64,000 nucleotides of DNA from Flavobacterium anseongense (GCF_021608185.1 NZ_JAKIHN010000003.1:248001-312000); one strand, 5' to 3'. Counted from the first letter of the stretch, positions 16,467 to 26,916 are shown. Numbers and translations are program-made. Notes: generated from the sequence alone by a model not told the origin.

Positions 16467-18737
16467 TTACGGCTTAATAATCAAAACCGAAGGTATATCG
16501 GTTAACCATGAAGCTTCCTCTTCAACCAATTTTTTCCAGGTTTCTAAACTAAAAACGATTAAATCCTGCTGAGCCAAAAATGGTTTGTTGAGTTTATCCG
16601 GATGAAGAACTTCGATGTTATCCGGATGGTTTTGTTCTAAAACAGCTAATGCATTTTCAACTATAAAGTTGTTTTTTGTATGCCCGTTATCGTCCAAAAT
16701 GGTAACATGAGAATTGTTATTGTATATTAATTTTTGGGCATAATCAATTAAGAAAACATCACCAACGCTGTAAATACCAACGAATACTTTATCGATTTGA
16801 TGCAAATCTTTATCAATCAAAACGCCAAGAGGAGTTTTAGTTTTGGAAATAATCAAGCGCGTTCTGTCGTCAAAAGGCGAGTTTTCAAACAATCCTTCTT
16901 TTCCTTTAAATTTATCTAACAATCTATCCGGATTGATAATTCTTGTTGTAAATCCAAGTACCTTCCCCAATATTGTTCCTTCAAAAATAGATTTCCCTAA
17001 GCCAACCAATACCAAATCGTATTTCCCTTCATGGGCAATGTCGGCAATATCGGTTTCCATATCGTTGGTTGCTTTGAATATAGTGGTAATGTGTTGTTCC
17101 AGTTTTCGGGATTCTTTTACAATAGGCTCAAATGTTTCCTTTTCATATTCTTCCAAATTATAGGCGTGCATTTCATCACTTGCGGTTAAATGCATAGCTG
17201 TAATATTAGCTGAATCGGGTTGCTTTTTGATAAGGCTGTTTGCTAAACGAAGCAGTGATTTTCCCTTTTGATTGTTCCCAAAAGAAATCAGAATATTATA
17301 ATCGGAACTCTTTTTAACCTCGGAAGGAATAATAGCATCTTTGGTTTTAAAAATAAAATTGATAATATCCAATGCCGGTCCGGTCATAAATGTAGTCACC
17401 AAAGCCATGATAACCATCATAGTAAACACTTTTGGCGAAAGCACACCCAATTCGTATCCAATGTTCAACACAACCAATTCCATCAAACCTCGCGTATTCA
17501 TCAAAGCACCAATGGTTAAACTATCGCGCCAGCTTTGCCCAACAAATCTTGCGGCTAATGCGCTTCCAAAGAACTTCCCAGCGACAGCAACTAAAATGAT
17601 AAATCCGGTAACTTTCCATAAATAAGGTTCATTTATTAAGCCAATTTCTGTTCGCAATCCGGTAAAAACAAAGAATAATGGTAATAATAAAATCAGGGAA
17701 ACATCTTCTACTTTTTCAATAAAAACATTTCTGAATTTTGATATATCAGGCATGATAACTCCTGTCATAAAAGCACCAAACAATGCGTGAATGCCAATGA
17801 TTTCGGTCAAATAAGACGAGACAATAAGTGTTAGGAAAAATATGGCTACAACCGATTTCTTAATGTTTTCTTTTTTAGCATACAATTCCCCGATTCGTTT
17901 TAGGAATGGTTTAACCACAAAAAGCATCATTAGGACATAAGCAACTGCTAACCCAATGACATACAGCGAACTCACAAAACTTCCTGCTTTTACAATGGCA
18001 ATAACGGCTGCCAATAAACACCAAGCGGTGATATCATCGGCGGCGGCGCAAGTAATAACAATGGTCCCCAATCTGGTTTTATGAATGCCTCGCTCCTGAA
18101 CAATCCTAGCCAAAACAGGAAATGCCGTGATACTCATGGCAATTCCCATAAATAAACTAAACGATAAAAACTCTATGCCGGGAGGCGCAAATTGGTGATA
18201 GATGTAATACGATAATCCGATACCCAAAGCAAACGGAATTACAATACTTGCATGACTAATTACAACTGCTTCGTTGGCTTTGTTTTTTAAGACTTTCAAG
18301 TCTAATTCCATTCCGATAACAAACATGAAAAGTATCAACCCAATCTGACTCAGTAATTGAAGATTTCCCAGAGAAGCTATAGGGAAAAGCGCCTCTTTCA
18401 TATCCGGTAAATACTGTCCGAAAAGCGATGGACCAAGAACAATTCCGGCGATGATTTCTCCAATAACAGAAGGCTGACCAATCTTTCTAAAAATCCAACC
18501 AAAAATCCTGGCAACAAGAACAATCGTAATAATTTGGAATAACAATAATGCTAATGGATGCTGTAAATTGTGAAATAATGAAGAAAGAAACTGAACCCAT
18601 TGGCTATCTTCTGATGATGGTGAAACTATTTTTCTACCAACTTCAAGTAGTTTTCCTTCTTCAACAATTCTATACATCAAATAGGTAAATCCGCCTGTAA
18701 TGAAAATATAAAATAAAGAGTTTTTAAAATTTCTCAT
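16467..18737 (-). CDS. CPA2-type cation:proton antiporter with C-terminal UspA-like region
   Basis: The 756-aa protein has one isolated N-terminal membrane helix. A polytopic Na+/H+ exchanger domain (about residues 55-445) with the CPA2 signature region GIAMSITAFPVLARI...AAADDITAW follows. A cytosolic tail of about 290 residues resembles two universal-stress-protein units (YNILISFGNNQKGKSLLRLAN...; ...KYDLVLVGLG). Such proteins exchange Na+ or K+ for protons and take part in pH or osmotic homeostasis. The ion is not predictable here. It is transcribed alone on the minus strand. Confidence 0.88.
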   Translation of the reverse strand: MRNFKNSLFYIFITGGFTYLMYRIVEEGKLLEVGRKIVSPSSEDSQWVQFLSSLFHNLQHPLALLLFQIITIVLVARIFGWIFRKIGQPSVIGEIIAGIVLGPSLFGQYLPDMKEALFPIASLGNLQLLSQIGLILFMFVIGMELDLKVLKNKANEAVVISHASIVIPFALGIGLSYYIYHQFAPPGIEFLSFSLFMGIAMSITAFPVLARIVQERGIHKTRLGTIVITCAAADDITAWCLLAAVIAIVKAGSFVSSLYVIGLAVAYVLMMLFVVKPFLKRIGELYAKKENIKKSVVAIFFLTLIVSSYLTEIIGIHALFGAFMTGVIMPDISKFRNVFIEKVEDVSLILLLPLFFVFTGLRTEIGLINEPYLWKVTGFIILVAVAGKFFGSALAARFVGQSWRDSLTIGALMNTRGLMELVVLNIGYELGVLSPKVFTMMVIMALVTTFMTGPALDIINFIFKTKDAIIPSEVKKSSDYNILISFGNNQKGKSLLRLANSLIKKQPDSANITAMHLTASDEMHAYNLEEYEKETFEPIVKESRKLEQHITTIFKATNDMETDIADIAHEGKYDLVLVGLGKSIFEGTILGKVLGFTTRIINPDRLLDKFKGKEGLFENSPFDDRTRLIISKTKTPLGVLIDKDLHQIDKVFVGIYSVGDVFLIDYAQKLIYNNNSHVTILDDNGHTKNNFIVENALAVLEQNHPDNIEVLHPDKLNKPFLAQQDLIVFSLETWKKLVEEEASWLTDIPSVLIIKP

Positions 18738-18894
18738 CCAAAAAAGTTATGCTTGTGCATACAAAGATGCTAAAAACAAGCTAATTTTTTTAGTTTTTTT
18801 TATCAGATTAACAATTATTTAAATCTAGACTTTTAATCTCTTATAAATTAAGGAAAACTTTATACAAAACGACTACTCTTTTTAAGGTTTTGAT

Positions 18895-18902
18895 TACCTT
18901 TG
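18895..18902 (+). promoter_or_regulatory. -7 element TACCTTTG for the MMPL exporter gene
   Basis: This is an exact TAnnTTTG match 18 bp before the ATG at 18921. It favours that start over an upstream in-frame TTG at 18900. Confidence 0.55.
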
Positions 18903-18920
18903 CAACCCATTTTAGGATTT

Positions 18921-21338
18921 ATGAAAAAGTTGTTAGGTATTGGTTTTTGGGAATTTATCGCTCGGATAATCTTAAGAAATCGTATAGCTGTTATAATTGG
19001 TATTCTTGTCATCACAGGAATGCTGATAACGCAATTCAAACACATACGGTTTACCCAAACAGAAGCCAATTTAATTCCGGCCGACGACAAAGTAAATTTA
19101 GATTACGATAAATTCCTGAATCATTTTGGCGAAGAAGGCAATTTGATTGTCATTGCGACCAAAGACAAAAAACTATTTACCCCAAAAGTTTATAAAGAAT
19201 GGCGTGATTTGATGAATACCATCAAGTCGAGTAAAGAAGTGAGTCTGGTAGTTTCGGTAGATAATCTGCAAAAGCTTACCAAAAATGATTCGCTTGAAAA
19301 ATTCGAATTAAAACCTTTGGTTGATAACAGCAAAATTCAGAGCGAACAGTATCTGAAACAGATTCAAAAAGAATTATTCACCAAACTGCCTTTTTATGAA
19401 GGTTTGTTGTTCAATAAAAAAACAGGTGCAATCCGATCTGCCATTTACTTAGACAAAAAGATTGTCAATACGAAAGCCCGAAAGGAATACGTTTTAAACA
19501 ATTTAATTCCGGCTCTGGCCAAATTTAAAAAAGCAACCGGAATCGAACTGCACACTTCGGGCATGCCTTATATCCGAACGCTGAATGCCAAAACCATTAT
19601 TGATGAAATTGGCTTGTTTATTGGCGCCGCATTGCTAATCACTTCGCTGATTTTCTTTTACTTTTTCCGTTCGTTCAGAGCAACAATGGCGTCACTTATT
19701 GTTGTAATTGTTGGTGTCGTATGGTCATTTGGAATCATTGGTGCATTGGGTTACGAGATTACTGTATTAACCGCTTTAGTACCAACACTGGTTATCGTAA
19801 TCGGAATCCCAAATTGTATTTTCTTTATCAATAAATACCATCAGGAATACCACAAACATTCCAATAAGGCCAAAGCATTACAGCGTGTAATTACCAAAAC
19901 CGGAACGGCAACATTGATGACCAACATCACAACTGCGGTTGGTTTTGCAACGTTTATTGCAACTAATAATGTATTGTTGAGAGAATTTGGCGTAGTGACA
20001 ACAATCAATATTTTGGCTATCTATTTACTGAGTTTACTTATTATTCCAATCTTCTTTAGTTATATCCCATCGCCAATTCCGAGACATCTTGGACATTTAG
20101 AAAGAGAATCTCTGACTTCCTTTTTAAAATGGATTGTCAGCACTGTAAAATACAACCGTCTTGGTGTATATATTACCTCGATTTGTTTGTTGATTTTTGG
20201 AATTATCGGAATTGGAAAAATCAAAGTTTCAGGAAGTATTCTTGAAGACATGCCAAAAAAGACAGTGTTTTTTGATGACATCCGTTTCTTCGAAAAGGAA
20301 TTTGACGGCGTGCTGCCTTTGGAAATCATGATTGATACCAAAAGAAAAAACGGTGCAATGAAACTTTCCAATCTGAGAAGAATGGAAGAATTGGAACATA
20401 CCATTACCGATATTCCCGAGCTTTCAAAACCATTGTCTATTGTAAACATTGCCAAAAGTTTCAATCAGGCGTATTATAATGGAAATCCGGATTTTTATAC
20501 TTTGCCTTCCAAAAATGAGGAAATTTTTTTATTGCCATACATCAAAAATTCGCTAAAAAATTCCAAAGACAATCAACTGAAAAGTTATATTACTTCTGAT
20601 GGAAGTGTGGCGAGAATAACCACTTTTATCAAAGATGAGAATGGTGAAAGAATGGAAGCCATCGAAGCACACATTCGGAACAAAGTGAATAAATTATTCC
20701 CTTCGCCAAGATACGAAGTTATCATAACGGGTAAAGCATCCGTATTTCAAAAAGGAACTAAATATTTACTGGACAATTTACTTTCATCATTGTTGTTTGC
20801 CTTTTTCCTAACCGGAGCTTTGGTTGCTATTATGTTCCGATCGTTCAAAATGGTTTTGGTTTCGATAATTCCAAATCTATTGCCATTATTGATGACTGCC
20901 GGATTGATGGGCTTTTTGGGTATTCCGTTAAAGCCATCAACATTGTTAGTTTTCGGAATTGCATTCGGAATGTCGGTCGATGATACCCTGCGCTTTTTGG
21001 CACAATACCGTTTGGAATTGTCACGAAACGACTGGAAAATAAAGAAATCCGTATTCGCTACTTTTGACGATGCCGGAATAAGCATGTTCTACACTTCGAT
21101 TATTTTATTTTTCGGATTCTCGGTGTTTATGTTGTCGAGTTTTGGCGGAACTGTTGCTTTAGGCGGATTGGTTGCATTGACTTTGTTTTTTGGGATGTTG
21201 TCTAATTTGGTTTTGCTTCCTTCATTGGTTTTAACCTTAAATAAAACTTTGGCTAACCAACAGGAATTACCTGAACCAATTATCAATATTTTGGAACCGA
21301 CAGACGAAGATATTGATGAATTAAAAGAGGAAAAATAA
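18921..21338 (+). CDS. MMPL/RND-superfamily exporter
   Basis: Translation from the ATG at 18921 gives 805 aa in two homologous halves. Each half has one membrane helix, a large periplasmic loop and then a block of five helices, the MMPL/hydrophobe-amphiphile RND architecture. The second half contains the conserved GIAFGMSVDDTLRFLAQY segment, with acidic residues in helix 10 that relay protons. Relatives move lipids, hopanoids or other hydrophobic compounds. No adaptor or outer-membrane channel gene adjoins it, so it probably acts alone. asnS follows 25 bp downstream with its own promoter. Confidence 0.85.
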   Translation: MKKLLGIGFWEFIARIILRNRIAVIIGILVITGMLITQFKHIRFTQTEANLIPADDKVNLDYDKFLNHFGEEGNLIVIATKDKKLFTPKVYKEWRDLMNTIKSSKEVSLVVSVDNLQKLTKNDSLEKFELKPLVDNSKIQSEQYLKQIQKELFTKLPFYEGLLFNKKTGAIRSAIYLDKKIVNTKARKEYVLNNLIPALAKFKKATGIELHTSGMPYIRTLNAKTIIDEIGLFIGAALLITSLIFFYFFRSFRATMASLIVVIVGVVWSFGIIGALGYEITVLTALVPTLVIVIGIPNCIFFINKYHQEYHKHSNKAKALQRVITKTGTATLMTNITTAVGFATFIATNNVLLREFGVVTTINILAIYLLSLLIIPIFFSYIPSPIPRHLGHLERESLTSFLKWIVSTVKYNRLGVYITSICLLIFGIIGIGKIKVSGSILEDMPKKTVFFDDIRFFEKEFDGVLPLEIMIDTKRKNGAMKLSNLRRMEELEHTITDIPELSKPLSIVNIAKSFNQAYYNGNPDFYTLPSKNEEIFLLPYIKNSLKNSKDNQLKSYITSDGSVARITTFIKDENGERMEAIEAHIRNKVNKLFPSPRYEVIITGKASVFQKGTKYLLDNLLSSLLFAFFLTGALVAIMFRSFKMVLVSIIPNLLPLLMTAGLMGFLGIPLKPSTLLVFGIAFGMSVDDTLRFLAQYRLELSRNDWKIKKSVFATFDDAGISMFYTSIILFFGFSVFMLSSFGGTVALGGLVALTLFFGMLSNLVLLPSLVLTLNKTLANQQELPEPIINILEPTDEDIDELKEEK

Positions 21339-21340
21339 TT

Positions 21341-21348
21341 TATATTTG
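21341..21348 (+). promoter_or_regulatory. -7 element TATATTTG for asnS
   Basis: This exact TAnnTTTG match begins 3 bp after the upstream stop and 15 bp before the asnS ATG. A TTG lies about 25 bp upstream, slightly farther than the usual -33 spacing. Confidence 0.6.
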
Positions 21349-21363
21349 CAAAAATAATTTATA

Positions 21364-22797
21364 ATGAAACATACCAAAGTTAAGAGCTTACTAAACAGTG
21401 AAAAAACGATCTCAGAAGTAAATGCAAAAGGTTGGGTAAGAACTTTTAGAAACAATCAATTTATCGCGTTGAACGATGGTTCGACAATTAATAATATCCA
21501 GTGTGTTGTTGACTTTGAAAACACACCTGAAGAAACTTTAAAAAGAATTACAACCGGAGCTGCGATTTCGGTAACCGGAGCATTGGTAGAAAGCAAAGGT
21601 GCTGGTCAGAAATACGAAATCCAAGTTACAAAACTTGAAATACTTGGAGATTCTGATGCTGAGAAATTCCCGATGCAGCCAAAGAAACATTCGTTGGAAT
21701 TCCTGCGTGAAAATGCACATTTACGTGTTAGAACCAATGCTTTTGGAGCAATTATGAGAGTGCGTTCGGTTTTGGCTTTTGCGGTGCATCAATATTTTCA
21801 GGAAAAAGGTTTTGTGTATGTGAATACACCTGTAATTACGGGTGCTGATGCAGAAGGAGCAGGCGAAATGTTCCAGGTAACTTCATTGCCATTAGATAAT
21901 TTGCCAAGAAATGAAGAAGGAAATATCGATTACAAAAAAGATTTCTTCGGAAAACACACGAACTTAACAGTTTCCGGACAATTGGAAGGTGAAACTTTCG
22001 CCATGGCTTTGGGACAGATTTATACTTTTGGACCAACATTCAGAGCTGAAAATTCAAATACTTCTCGTCACTTGGCGGAATTCTGGATGATAGAACCGGA
22101 AGTTGCTTTCAATGATTTGAATGACAATATGGATTTGGCTGAAGATTTTATTCAGTATGTAATCAAATATACGATGGATAAATGTGCTGAAGATTTAAAG
22201 TTTTTGGAAGGCCGTTTATTGGAAGAAGAAAAACAAAAACCACAGGCTGAGAGAAGCGAAATGAGTTTGTTAGAGAAGTTAAACTTCGTTTTAGAAAACA
22301 ATTTCAAACGTGTCTCTTATACCGAGGCGATTGATATTTTAAGAGATTCTACTCCGAATAAAAAGAAAAAATTCAGCTATATCATCAACGAATGGGGTGC
22401 CGATTTACAATCAGAACACGAAAGATATTTAGTTGAAAAACACTTTAAATGTCCGGTAATTTTGTTTGATTATCCGGCAAACATAAAAGCATTCTACATG
22501 CGTTTGAACGAAGACGGAAAAACCGTTCGCGCGATGGATATCCTTTTCCCCGGAATCGGAGAAATCGTTGGAGGTTCGCAAAGAGAAGAGCGTTACGATG
22601 TTTTGGTTGAAAAAATGAAAGCCTTAGGCATTGACGAAGAAGAACTTTGGTGGTATTTAGACACCCGAAGATTTGGTTCGGCTGTGCATTCAGGTTTCGG
22701 ATTAGGATTTGAAAGATTGGTATTATTTGTAACCGGAATGACAAACATCCGCGACGTAATTCCGTTTCCTAGAACACCACAAAACGCAGAGTTCTAA
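21364..22797 (+). CDS. asnS: Asparaginyl-tRNA synthetase
   Basis: This class IIb synthetase attaches Asn to tRNA-Asn. The N-terminal OB-fold (about residues 15-105) is followed by the catalytic core, with motif 2 [21 protein letters not shown] and motif 3 [16 protein letters not shown]. The [10 protein letters not shown] stretch is typical of AsnRS and distinguishes it from AspRS. The 477-aa length is normal. It is followed by rpoN in the same direction. A tRNA-Asn(GTT) gene lies elsewhere in the window (53919-53992). Confidence 0.97.
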   Translation: MKHTKVKSLLNSEKTISEVNAKGWVRTFRNNQFIALNDGSTINNIQCVVDFENTPEETLKRITTGAAISVTGALVESKGAGQKYEIQVTKLEILGDSDAEKFPMQPKKHSLEFLRENAHLRVRTNAFGAIMRVRSVLAFAVHQYFQEKGFVYVNTPVITGADAEGAGEMFQVTSLPLDNLPRNEEGNIDYKKDFFGKHTNLTVSGQLEGETFAMALGQIYTFGPTFRAENSNTSRHLAEFWMIEPEVAFNDLNDNMDLAEDFIQYVIKYTMDKCAEDLKFLEGRLLEEEKQKPQAERSEMSLLEKLNFVLENNFKRVSYTEAIDILRDSTPNKKKKFSYIINEWGADLQSEHERYLVEKHFKCPVILFDYPANIKAFYMRLNEDGKTVRAMDILFPGIGEIVGGSQREERYDVLVEKMKALGIDEEELWWYLDTRRFGSAVHSGFGLGFERLVLFVTGMTNIRDVIPFPRTPQNAEF

Positions 22798-22800
22798 AGT

Positions 22801-22878
22801 TAATTTGTTGATTCGGTAATTCGGTTATTTGTTGTTAACTTTACAAATAACCAAATCCACAAATAACCAAATAGCCAA
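22801..22878. repeat. Reiterated-word inverted repeat abutting rpoN
   Basis: The left arm (about 22801-22838) carries ATTCGGTTATTTG words. The right arm (22840-22878) carries ACAAATAACCAAAT words. The inner CGGTTATTTGT/ACAAATAACCA pairing is nearly perfect. The right arm runs directly into the rpoN start codon and has one G. Confidence 0.75.
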
Positions 22879-24345
22879 ATGTTAAAGCAGTTTCTAAATC
22901 TAAAATTATCACAAAAACTATCACCTCAGCAAATTCAGTTGATGAAGTTGATACAATTGCCTACGCAGGCTTTTGAACAACGACTCAAGGAAGAAATGGT
23001 CGAAAATCCGGCTTTGGAAAGTGGCAAAGAAGAAGAAGAATTGTACGAGAAAGATGAGTTTGATAACAATGACGAATACGATGATTATGATGATAATGAA
23101 AACATTAACGCAGACGAAATCAATATCGACGAATATTTAAGCAATGACGAAACGCCTGATTACAAGCTTCAGGCCAATAATTATAGTGACGATGATGAGG
23201 AACGCCAAATGCCGTTTGCAGCATCAACCAGTTTCCATCAGGATTTAATCAATCAATTAAATACTTTTATCTTAACGGATGAACAGCGCGATATTGCTGA
23301 ATTTTTAGTTGGAAGCATTGACGATGATGGTTATTTACGCAGAAGCGTCCCGGATATAGTAGACGACATGGCGTTTACGCAAGGCATTTATACGGATGAA
23401 AAAACCGTTGAAAAAATCCTGCATATCATTCATGATTTAGAGCCTTCCGGTGTTGGTGCACGCGATTTGCACGAATGTTTGTTATTACAACTTCGCCACA
23501 AAACACCGACAGAATATGTTGATTTAGCCATCAATATTATCGAAAATAATTTCGAGGCTTTTACCAAAAAACACTACGAGAAACTTCAGGCAACGTACGA
23601 AATTTCGAAAGAGCAACTCAAAAAAGCGATTGAAGAAATTGAAAAACTAAACCCAAAACCAGGTGGTTCTTTTGACAGTAACAGCCGAACGGTAGAACAA
23701 ATTGTTCCCGATTTTGCTATTCGAATTGTTGATGGCGAATTAGAACTTACGTTGAACGGCCGAAATGCGCCTACCCTTCACGTTTCCAAAGATTATCAGG
23801 AAATGCTGCAAACCTATAAAGTTTCCAAAGACAAATCGCATGCGCAAAAAGATGCTGTGCAGTTTATTAAGCAAAAATTGGATTCGGCCAAATGGTTTAT
23901 CGATGCGATTCGACAACGTCAGGAAACGCTTTTTGTGACGATGAATGCCATTATGCACTTTCAACAAGAATATTTCCTTGATGGAGAAGAAACCAAGTTA
24001 AAACCAATGATTTTGAAAGATATCGCCGATATGGTTGGTCTTGATATTTCAACCGTTTCGCGTGTAGCAAATAGTAAATATGTTGAAACACCATACGGAA
24101 CCAAATTGATAAAAGAGTATTTTTCAGAATCAATGAAAAACGATCAGGGTGAAGATGTTTCAACTTTGGAAATCAAAAAAATTCTGAAAAACATTATTGA
24201 GGAAGAAGACAAAAGCAAACCTTTACCTGACGATCAGCTAGCCGAAATCTTAAAAGAAAAAGGCTATCCAATTGCCCGAAGAACCATCGCGAAATACAGA
24301 GATTTGCTTGATATTCCTGTAGCCAGAATGAGGAAAAAAATATAA
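22879..24345 (+). CDS. rpoN: RNA polymerase sigma-54 factor
   Basis: RpoN directs RNA polymerase to -24/-12 promoters that need enhancer-binding ATPases. Region I (KLSQKLSPQQIQLMKLIQLPTQAFEQRL...ENPALE) is at the N-terminus. An acidic, low-complexity region II follows (about residues 50-100, many D/E). The core-binding domain, a helix-turn-helix (DISTVSRVANSKYVETPYG) and the RpoN box ARRTIAKYRD (about residues 466-475) complete it. The 488-aa length is normal. A candidate target promoter lies before hsp20 in this window (46067-46084). No enhancer-binding protein gene is adjacent. Confidence 0.96.
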   Translation: MLKQFLNLKLSQKLSPQQIQLMKLIQLPTQAFEQRLKEEMVENPALESGKEEEELYEKDEFDNNDEYDDYDDNENINADEINIDEYLSNDETPDYKLQANNYSDDDEERQMPFAASTSFHQDLINQLNTFILTDEQRDIAEFLVGSIDDDGYLRRSVPDIVDDMAFTQGIYTDEKTVEKILHIIHDLEPSGVGARDLHECLLLQLRHKTPTEYVDLAINIIENNFEAFTKKHYEKLQATYEISKEQLKKAIEEIEKLNPKPGGSFDSNSRTVEQIVPDFAIRIVDGELELTLNGRNAPTLHVSKDYQEMLQTYKVSKDKSHAQKDAVQFIKQKLDSAKWFIDAIRQRQETLFVTMNAIMHFQQEYFLDGEETKLKPMILKDIADMVGLDISTVSRVANSKYVETPYGTKLIKEYFSESMKNDQGEDVSTLEIKKILKNIIEEEDKSKPLPDDQLAEILKEKGYPIARRTIAKYRDLLDIPVARMRKKI

Positions 24346-24354
24346 AAATACACT

Positions 24355-24960
24355 TTGAAAAAAATCCTTCCTTTTTTTTCGTATCTCTTCCATCCTATTT
24401 TCATTCCGTTTTTAGGAACTGTTTTTTATGTTTTGCTCGAAGACCGGTATTTTACTTTACCACAATACCTGATTCTTTTTCTACAAATTATCATCATTAC
24501 TTTCCTTTTACCAATTGCGTTTTTTTATCTGTTACGAACCTTTGGAAAAATAGAAAGTGTCATGCTTTCTGATCAATCTCAACGTAAAATTCCTTTGTTA
24601 TTGCAGTTAATGCTATTTGGAATTTTGATAGAAAAAAGCATTACGGTTGACCGGTTTCCAAACTTGTATTTCTTTTTTGTTGGAGGATTTTTAAGCACTG
24701 CTATTGCATTTCTTTTGTTGTATGCCAAGTTCAAGGCGAGCATTCACATGATTGGCATTAGTTCACTAACCGTTTTTATAATTGGATTAAGCATTCATAA
24801 CCAAATCAACACCATCAATACTGTTATTTTTTTTGTACTGATGAATGGACTTGTTGCTTCTTCACGCTTAGTTATGAATGCACATTCGAATAAAGAATTG
24901 TTAGTTGGATTTTTGTGTGGTGCAATTCCACAAAGTGTTTTACTCTATTTTTGGTTATAA
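24355..24960 (+). CDS. Polytopic membrane protein, possibly PAP2-related, TTG start
   Basis: The 201-aa protein has about six hydrophobic helices. Its C-terminal part (SSRLVMNAHSNKELLVGFLCGAIPQ) faintly resembles the SR...H end of PAP2 phosphatases, but the earlier PAP2 motif is not evident, so enzymatic function is doubtful. No ATG fits the hydrophobic N-terminus (KKILPFFSYLFHPIF), and the likely initiator is TTG at 24355. It starts 9 bp after rpoN and is probably co-transcribed. It overlaps the convergent barrel-protein gene by 6 bp. Confidence 0.75.
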   Translation: MKKILPFFSYLFHPIFIPFLGTVFYVLLEDRYFTLPQYLILFLQIIIITFLLPIAFFYLLRTFGKIESVMLSDQSQRKIPLLLQLMLFGILIEKSITVDRFPNLYFFFVGGFLSTAIAFLLLYAKFKASIHMIGISSLTVFIIGLSIHNQINTINTVIFFVLMNGLVASSRLVMNAHSNKELLVGFLCGAIPQSVLLYFWL

Positions 24961-25659
24961 AATATAGAACATCAAACCAAAATTGATTGTGCCCATATCA
25001 ATGGATTGATTGCCAATTTTTGCGGAAGATTTAAACAGAGGATTTAGTCCGTAATAAGCATAAAAATTCCATGTATTCCATCCTGCAGCTACGTAGACTC
25101 CATAATGAAACTGATTTAAATCCTTATTATTCGATTGCCTAAAGTCACCAATTGATGCCTTTGATTTATATTCGTCATAAAACAAATAGCTCAACTTCAC
25201 ACCTGTGTAAACTCTCCAAAATATATGACTTTCAGGCGTAGAATCGCGCCATCTGAATTCAATAGGTAAATCAACAAAATGCAATGATAATTTGTTTTTA
25301 GGAAAAGAAACATCCGAGTCAAAAATTTGATAGGTGTTTACTCCGCCAACATCTCTAATTCCTAAATTCTGATTGTAAATAGCCATAGTATATCCCAATC
25401 CAGCCGCTATAGAAACGGTTCTGTTTTTATTAATTGGCATATCTCTCAAAAAGCCAAATGCAATTCCGGGTGAAAGTTTGTTTTGGGTAATTCCATCCGG
25501 TCGTTTTCGCAAAGCATTATAGGTAATGTTTAAATAAAACTGGTCTTCACGATATAACGAATCTACAGCATCAAAATCGATTTCATCTTTAATTTCTTTT
25601 TCTTGGGCTGAAATGCCAAGTGATATAAAGAATGCTAAGATGAAAAGTTTGATTCGCAT
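24955..25659 (-). CDS. Outer-membrane beta-barrel protein (PorT-like family)
   Basis: The 234-aa protein has a signal peptide (MRIKLFILAFFISLGISAQ). Its body alternates hydrophobic and polar residues with many aromatics and ends in a strand-like FGLMFYIL, as in small outer-membrane barrels. The overall pattern and length resemble the PorT-like family of Bacteroidota. True PorT takes part in type IX secretion, but nothing here shows that this paralogue does. It is a monocistronic minus-strand gene upstream of tRNA-Ser in gene order. Confidence 0.7.
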   Translation of the reverse strand: MRIKLFILAFFISLGISAQEKEIKDEIDFDAVDSLYREDQFYLNITYNALRKRPDGITQNKLSPGIAFGFLRDMPINKNRTVSIAAGLGYTMAIYNQNLGIRDVGGVNTYQIFDSDVSFPKNKLSLHFVDLPIEFRWRDSTPESHIFWRVYTGVKLSYLFYDEYKSKASIGDFRQSNNKDLNQFHYGVYVAAGWNTWNFYAYYGLNPLFKSSAKIGNQSIDMGTINFGLMFYIL

Positions 25660-25708
25660 GGAAGTAATATTATCTCAAGCGAAAGTACATCATTTCGTTT
25701 GAAAAAAC

Positions 25709-25735
25709 AAAGCCGAAGCAATTGCTTCGGCTTTT
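25709..25735 (-). terminator. Rho-independent terminator of tRNA-Ser
   Basis: The near-perfect palindrome AAAGCCGAAGC-AATT-GCTTCGGCTTT lies 5 bp after the 3' end of the minus-strand tRNA and has T-runs on both strands. Confidence 0.85.
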
Positions 25736-25739
25736 ATCG

Positions 25740-25826
25740 CAGAGAGGATGGGATTCGAACCCACGATGCAGTTGCCCACATACAAACTTTCCAGGCTTGC
25801 TCCTTCAACCACTCGGACACCTCTCT
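25740..25826 (-). tRNA. tRNA-Ser (anticodon GGA)
   Basis: The gene reads AGAGAGG...CCTCTCT with a perfect 7-bp acceptor stem and discriminator G. It has the long class II variable arm, a T-loop GGTTCGAATCC and the anticodon stem-loop CAAGC-CTGGAAA-GTTTG, giving anticodon GGA. It reads UCC and UCU serine codons. The CCA end is not encoded. Confidence 0.95.
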
Positions 25827-25887
25827 AATTTTGAGGTTGCAAAGAACCGCATTTTTTTTCAGTAAAAAAAGCTTGTTTTGGAATTTG

Positions 25888-26916
25888 TTACTGCATTTCG
25901 CCACGCAATGATGTTTCGAAAATAGTTTTGAAAACTGCCGGGGCCACATTTTGCCCTAACAGGTACATTAGTTTTGTAATCGCCGCTTCGGTAGTAATAT
26001 CTTTTCCAGAAATTACGCCAATTTTTTTTAGTTGTGAACTGGTTTCATATTGTCCCATATTGACACTTCCGCCCGAACATTGCGTAACATTTATGATGTG
26101 CAATCCGCTCTTAATGGCTTTTTTCAAAGTTTGTATAAACCATTCTTCTGTTGGTGCGTTGCCCGAACCATAGGTTTCCAGAATTATTCCTTTTAAATTC
26201 GGAATCGAAATTATGGCTGATAAAACCGATTCATTAATGCCCGGAAACATTTTCACAATCACCACATTGCCTTCCATTTTTTTATGGACAACCAATTTCT
26301 TCCCAGCTTGCTTTTGCATTAATAAATGAGAATTGACATTTAAATGAACACCCGATTCTGCCAAATGCAGGTAATTTGGGGAAGCGAAAGCATTAAAATG
26401 TTCCGCGTTTATTTTTGTGGTTCGGTTTCCTCGATATAGTTTGTATTCAAAATACAAACAGACTTCGTGTATTACTGGTTTGCCTTTTTGTTGCAACGAT
26501 GCTATTTGAATAGCCGTAATCAGGTTTTCTTTGGCGTCAGTTCTTAAATCTCCGATTGGTAATTGAGAACCGGTGAAGACAACTGGTTTATTTAAATTTT
26601 CCAGCATAAAACTCAAGGCTGAAGCTGAATAAGACATCGTATCTGAACCATGAAGTACTACAAATCCGTCAAAGTTAGCGTAATTACCTTCTATGATTTC
26701 TGCAATTTCAATCCATTTTTCGGGATTTATATTCGAAGAATCAATAGGTTTTTTAAAGGAAATCGTTTCGATATTGCAATCTAAATGTTTGAGCTCCGGA
26801 ATTTTTTGCAATAGCTTTTTAAAGTTGAATGCTTTCAAAACTCCCGTTTCAAAATCTTTTATCATACCAATAGTTCCGCCGGTATAAATTAAAAGTATGT
26901 TGGGTTTAGTTTGCAT
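25888..26916 (-). CDS. Type I L-asparaginase
   Basis: The enzyme hydrolyses asparagine to aspartate and ammonia. The first catalytic threonine lies in YTGGTIGM (T15) and the second in HGSDTMSYSASA (residues 89-100). The 342-aa sequence has no signal peptide, which indicates the cytoplasmic type I form rather than the periplasmic type II. It is the last gene of a minus-strand run tatD-acyltransferase-asparaginase. Its start overlaps the acyltransferase end by 11 bp, so translation is probably coupled. Confidence 0.93.
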   Translation of the reverse strand: MQTKPNILLIYTGGTIGMIKDFETGVLKAFNFKKLLQKIPELKHLDCNIETISFKKPIDSSNINPEKWIEIAEIIEGNYANFDGFVVLHGSDTMSYSASALSFMLENLNKPVVFTGSQLPIGDLRTDAKENLITAIQIASLQQKGKPVIHEVCLYFEYKLYRGNRTTKINAEHFNAFASPNYLHLAESGVHLNVNSHLLMQKQAGKKLVVHKKMEGNVVIVKMFPGINESVLSAIISIPNLKGIILETYGSGNAPTEEWFIQTLKKAIKSGLHIINVTQCSGGSVNMGQYETSSQLKKIGVISGKDITTEAAITKLMYLLGQNVAPAVFKTIFETSLRGEMQ

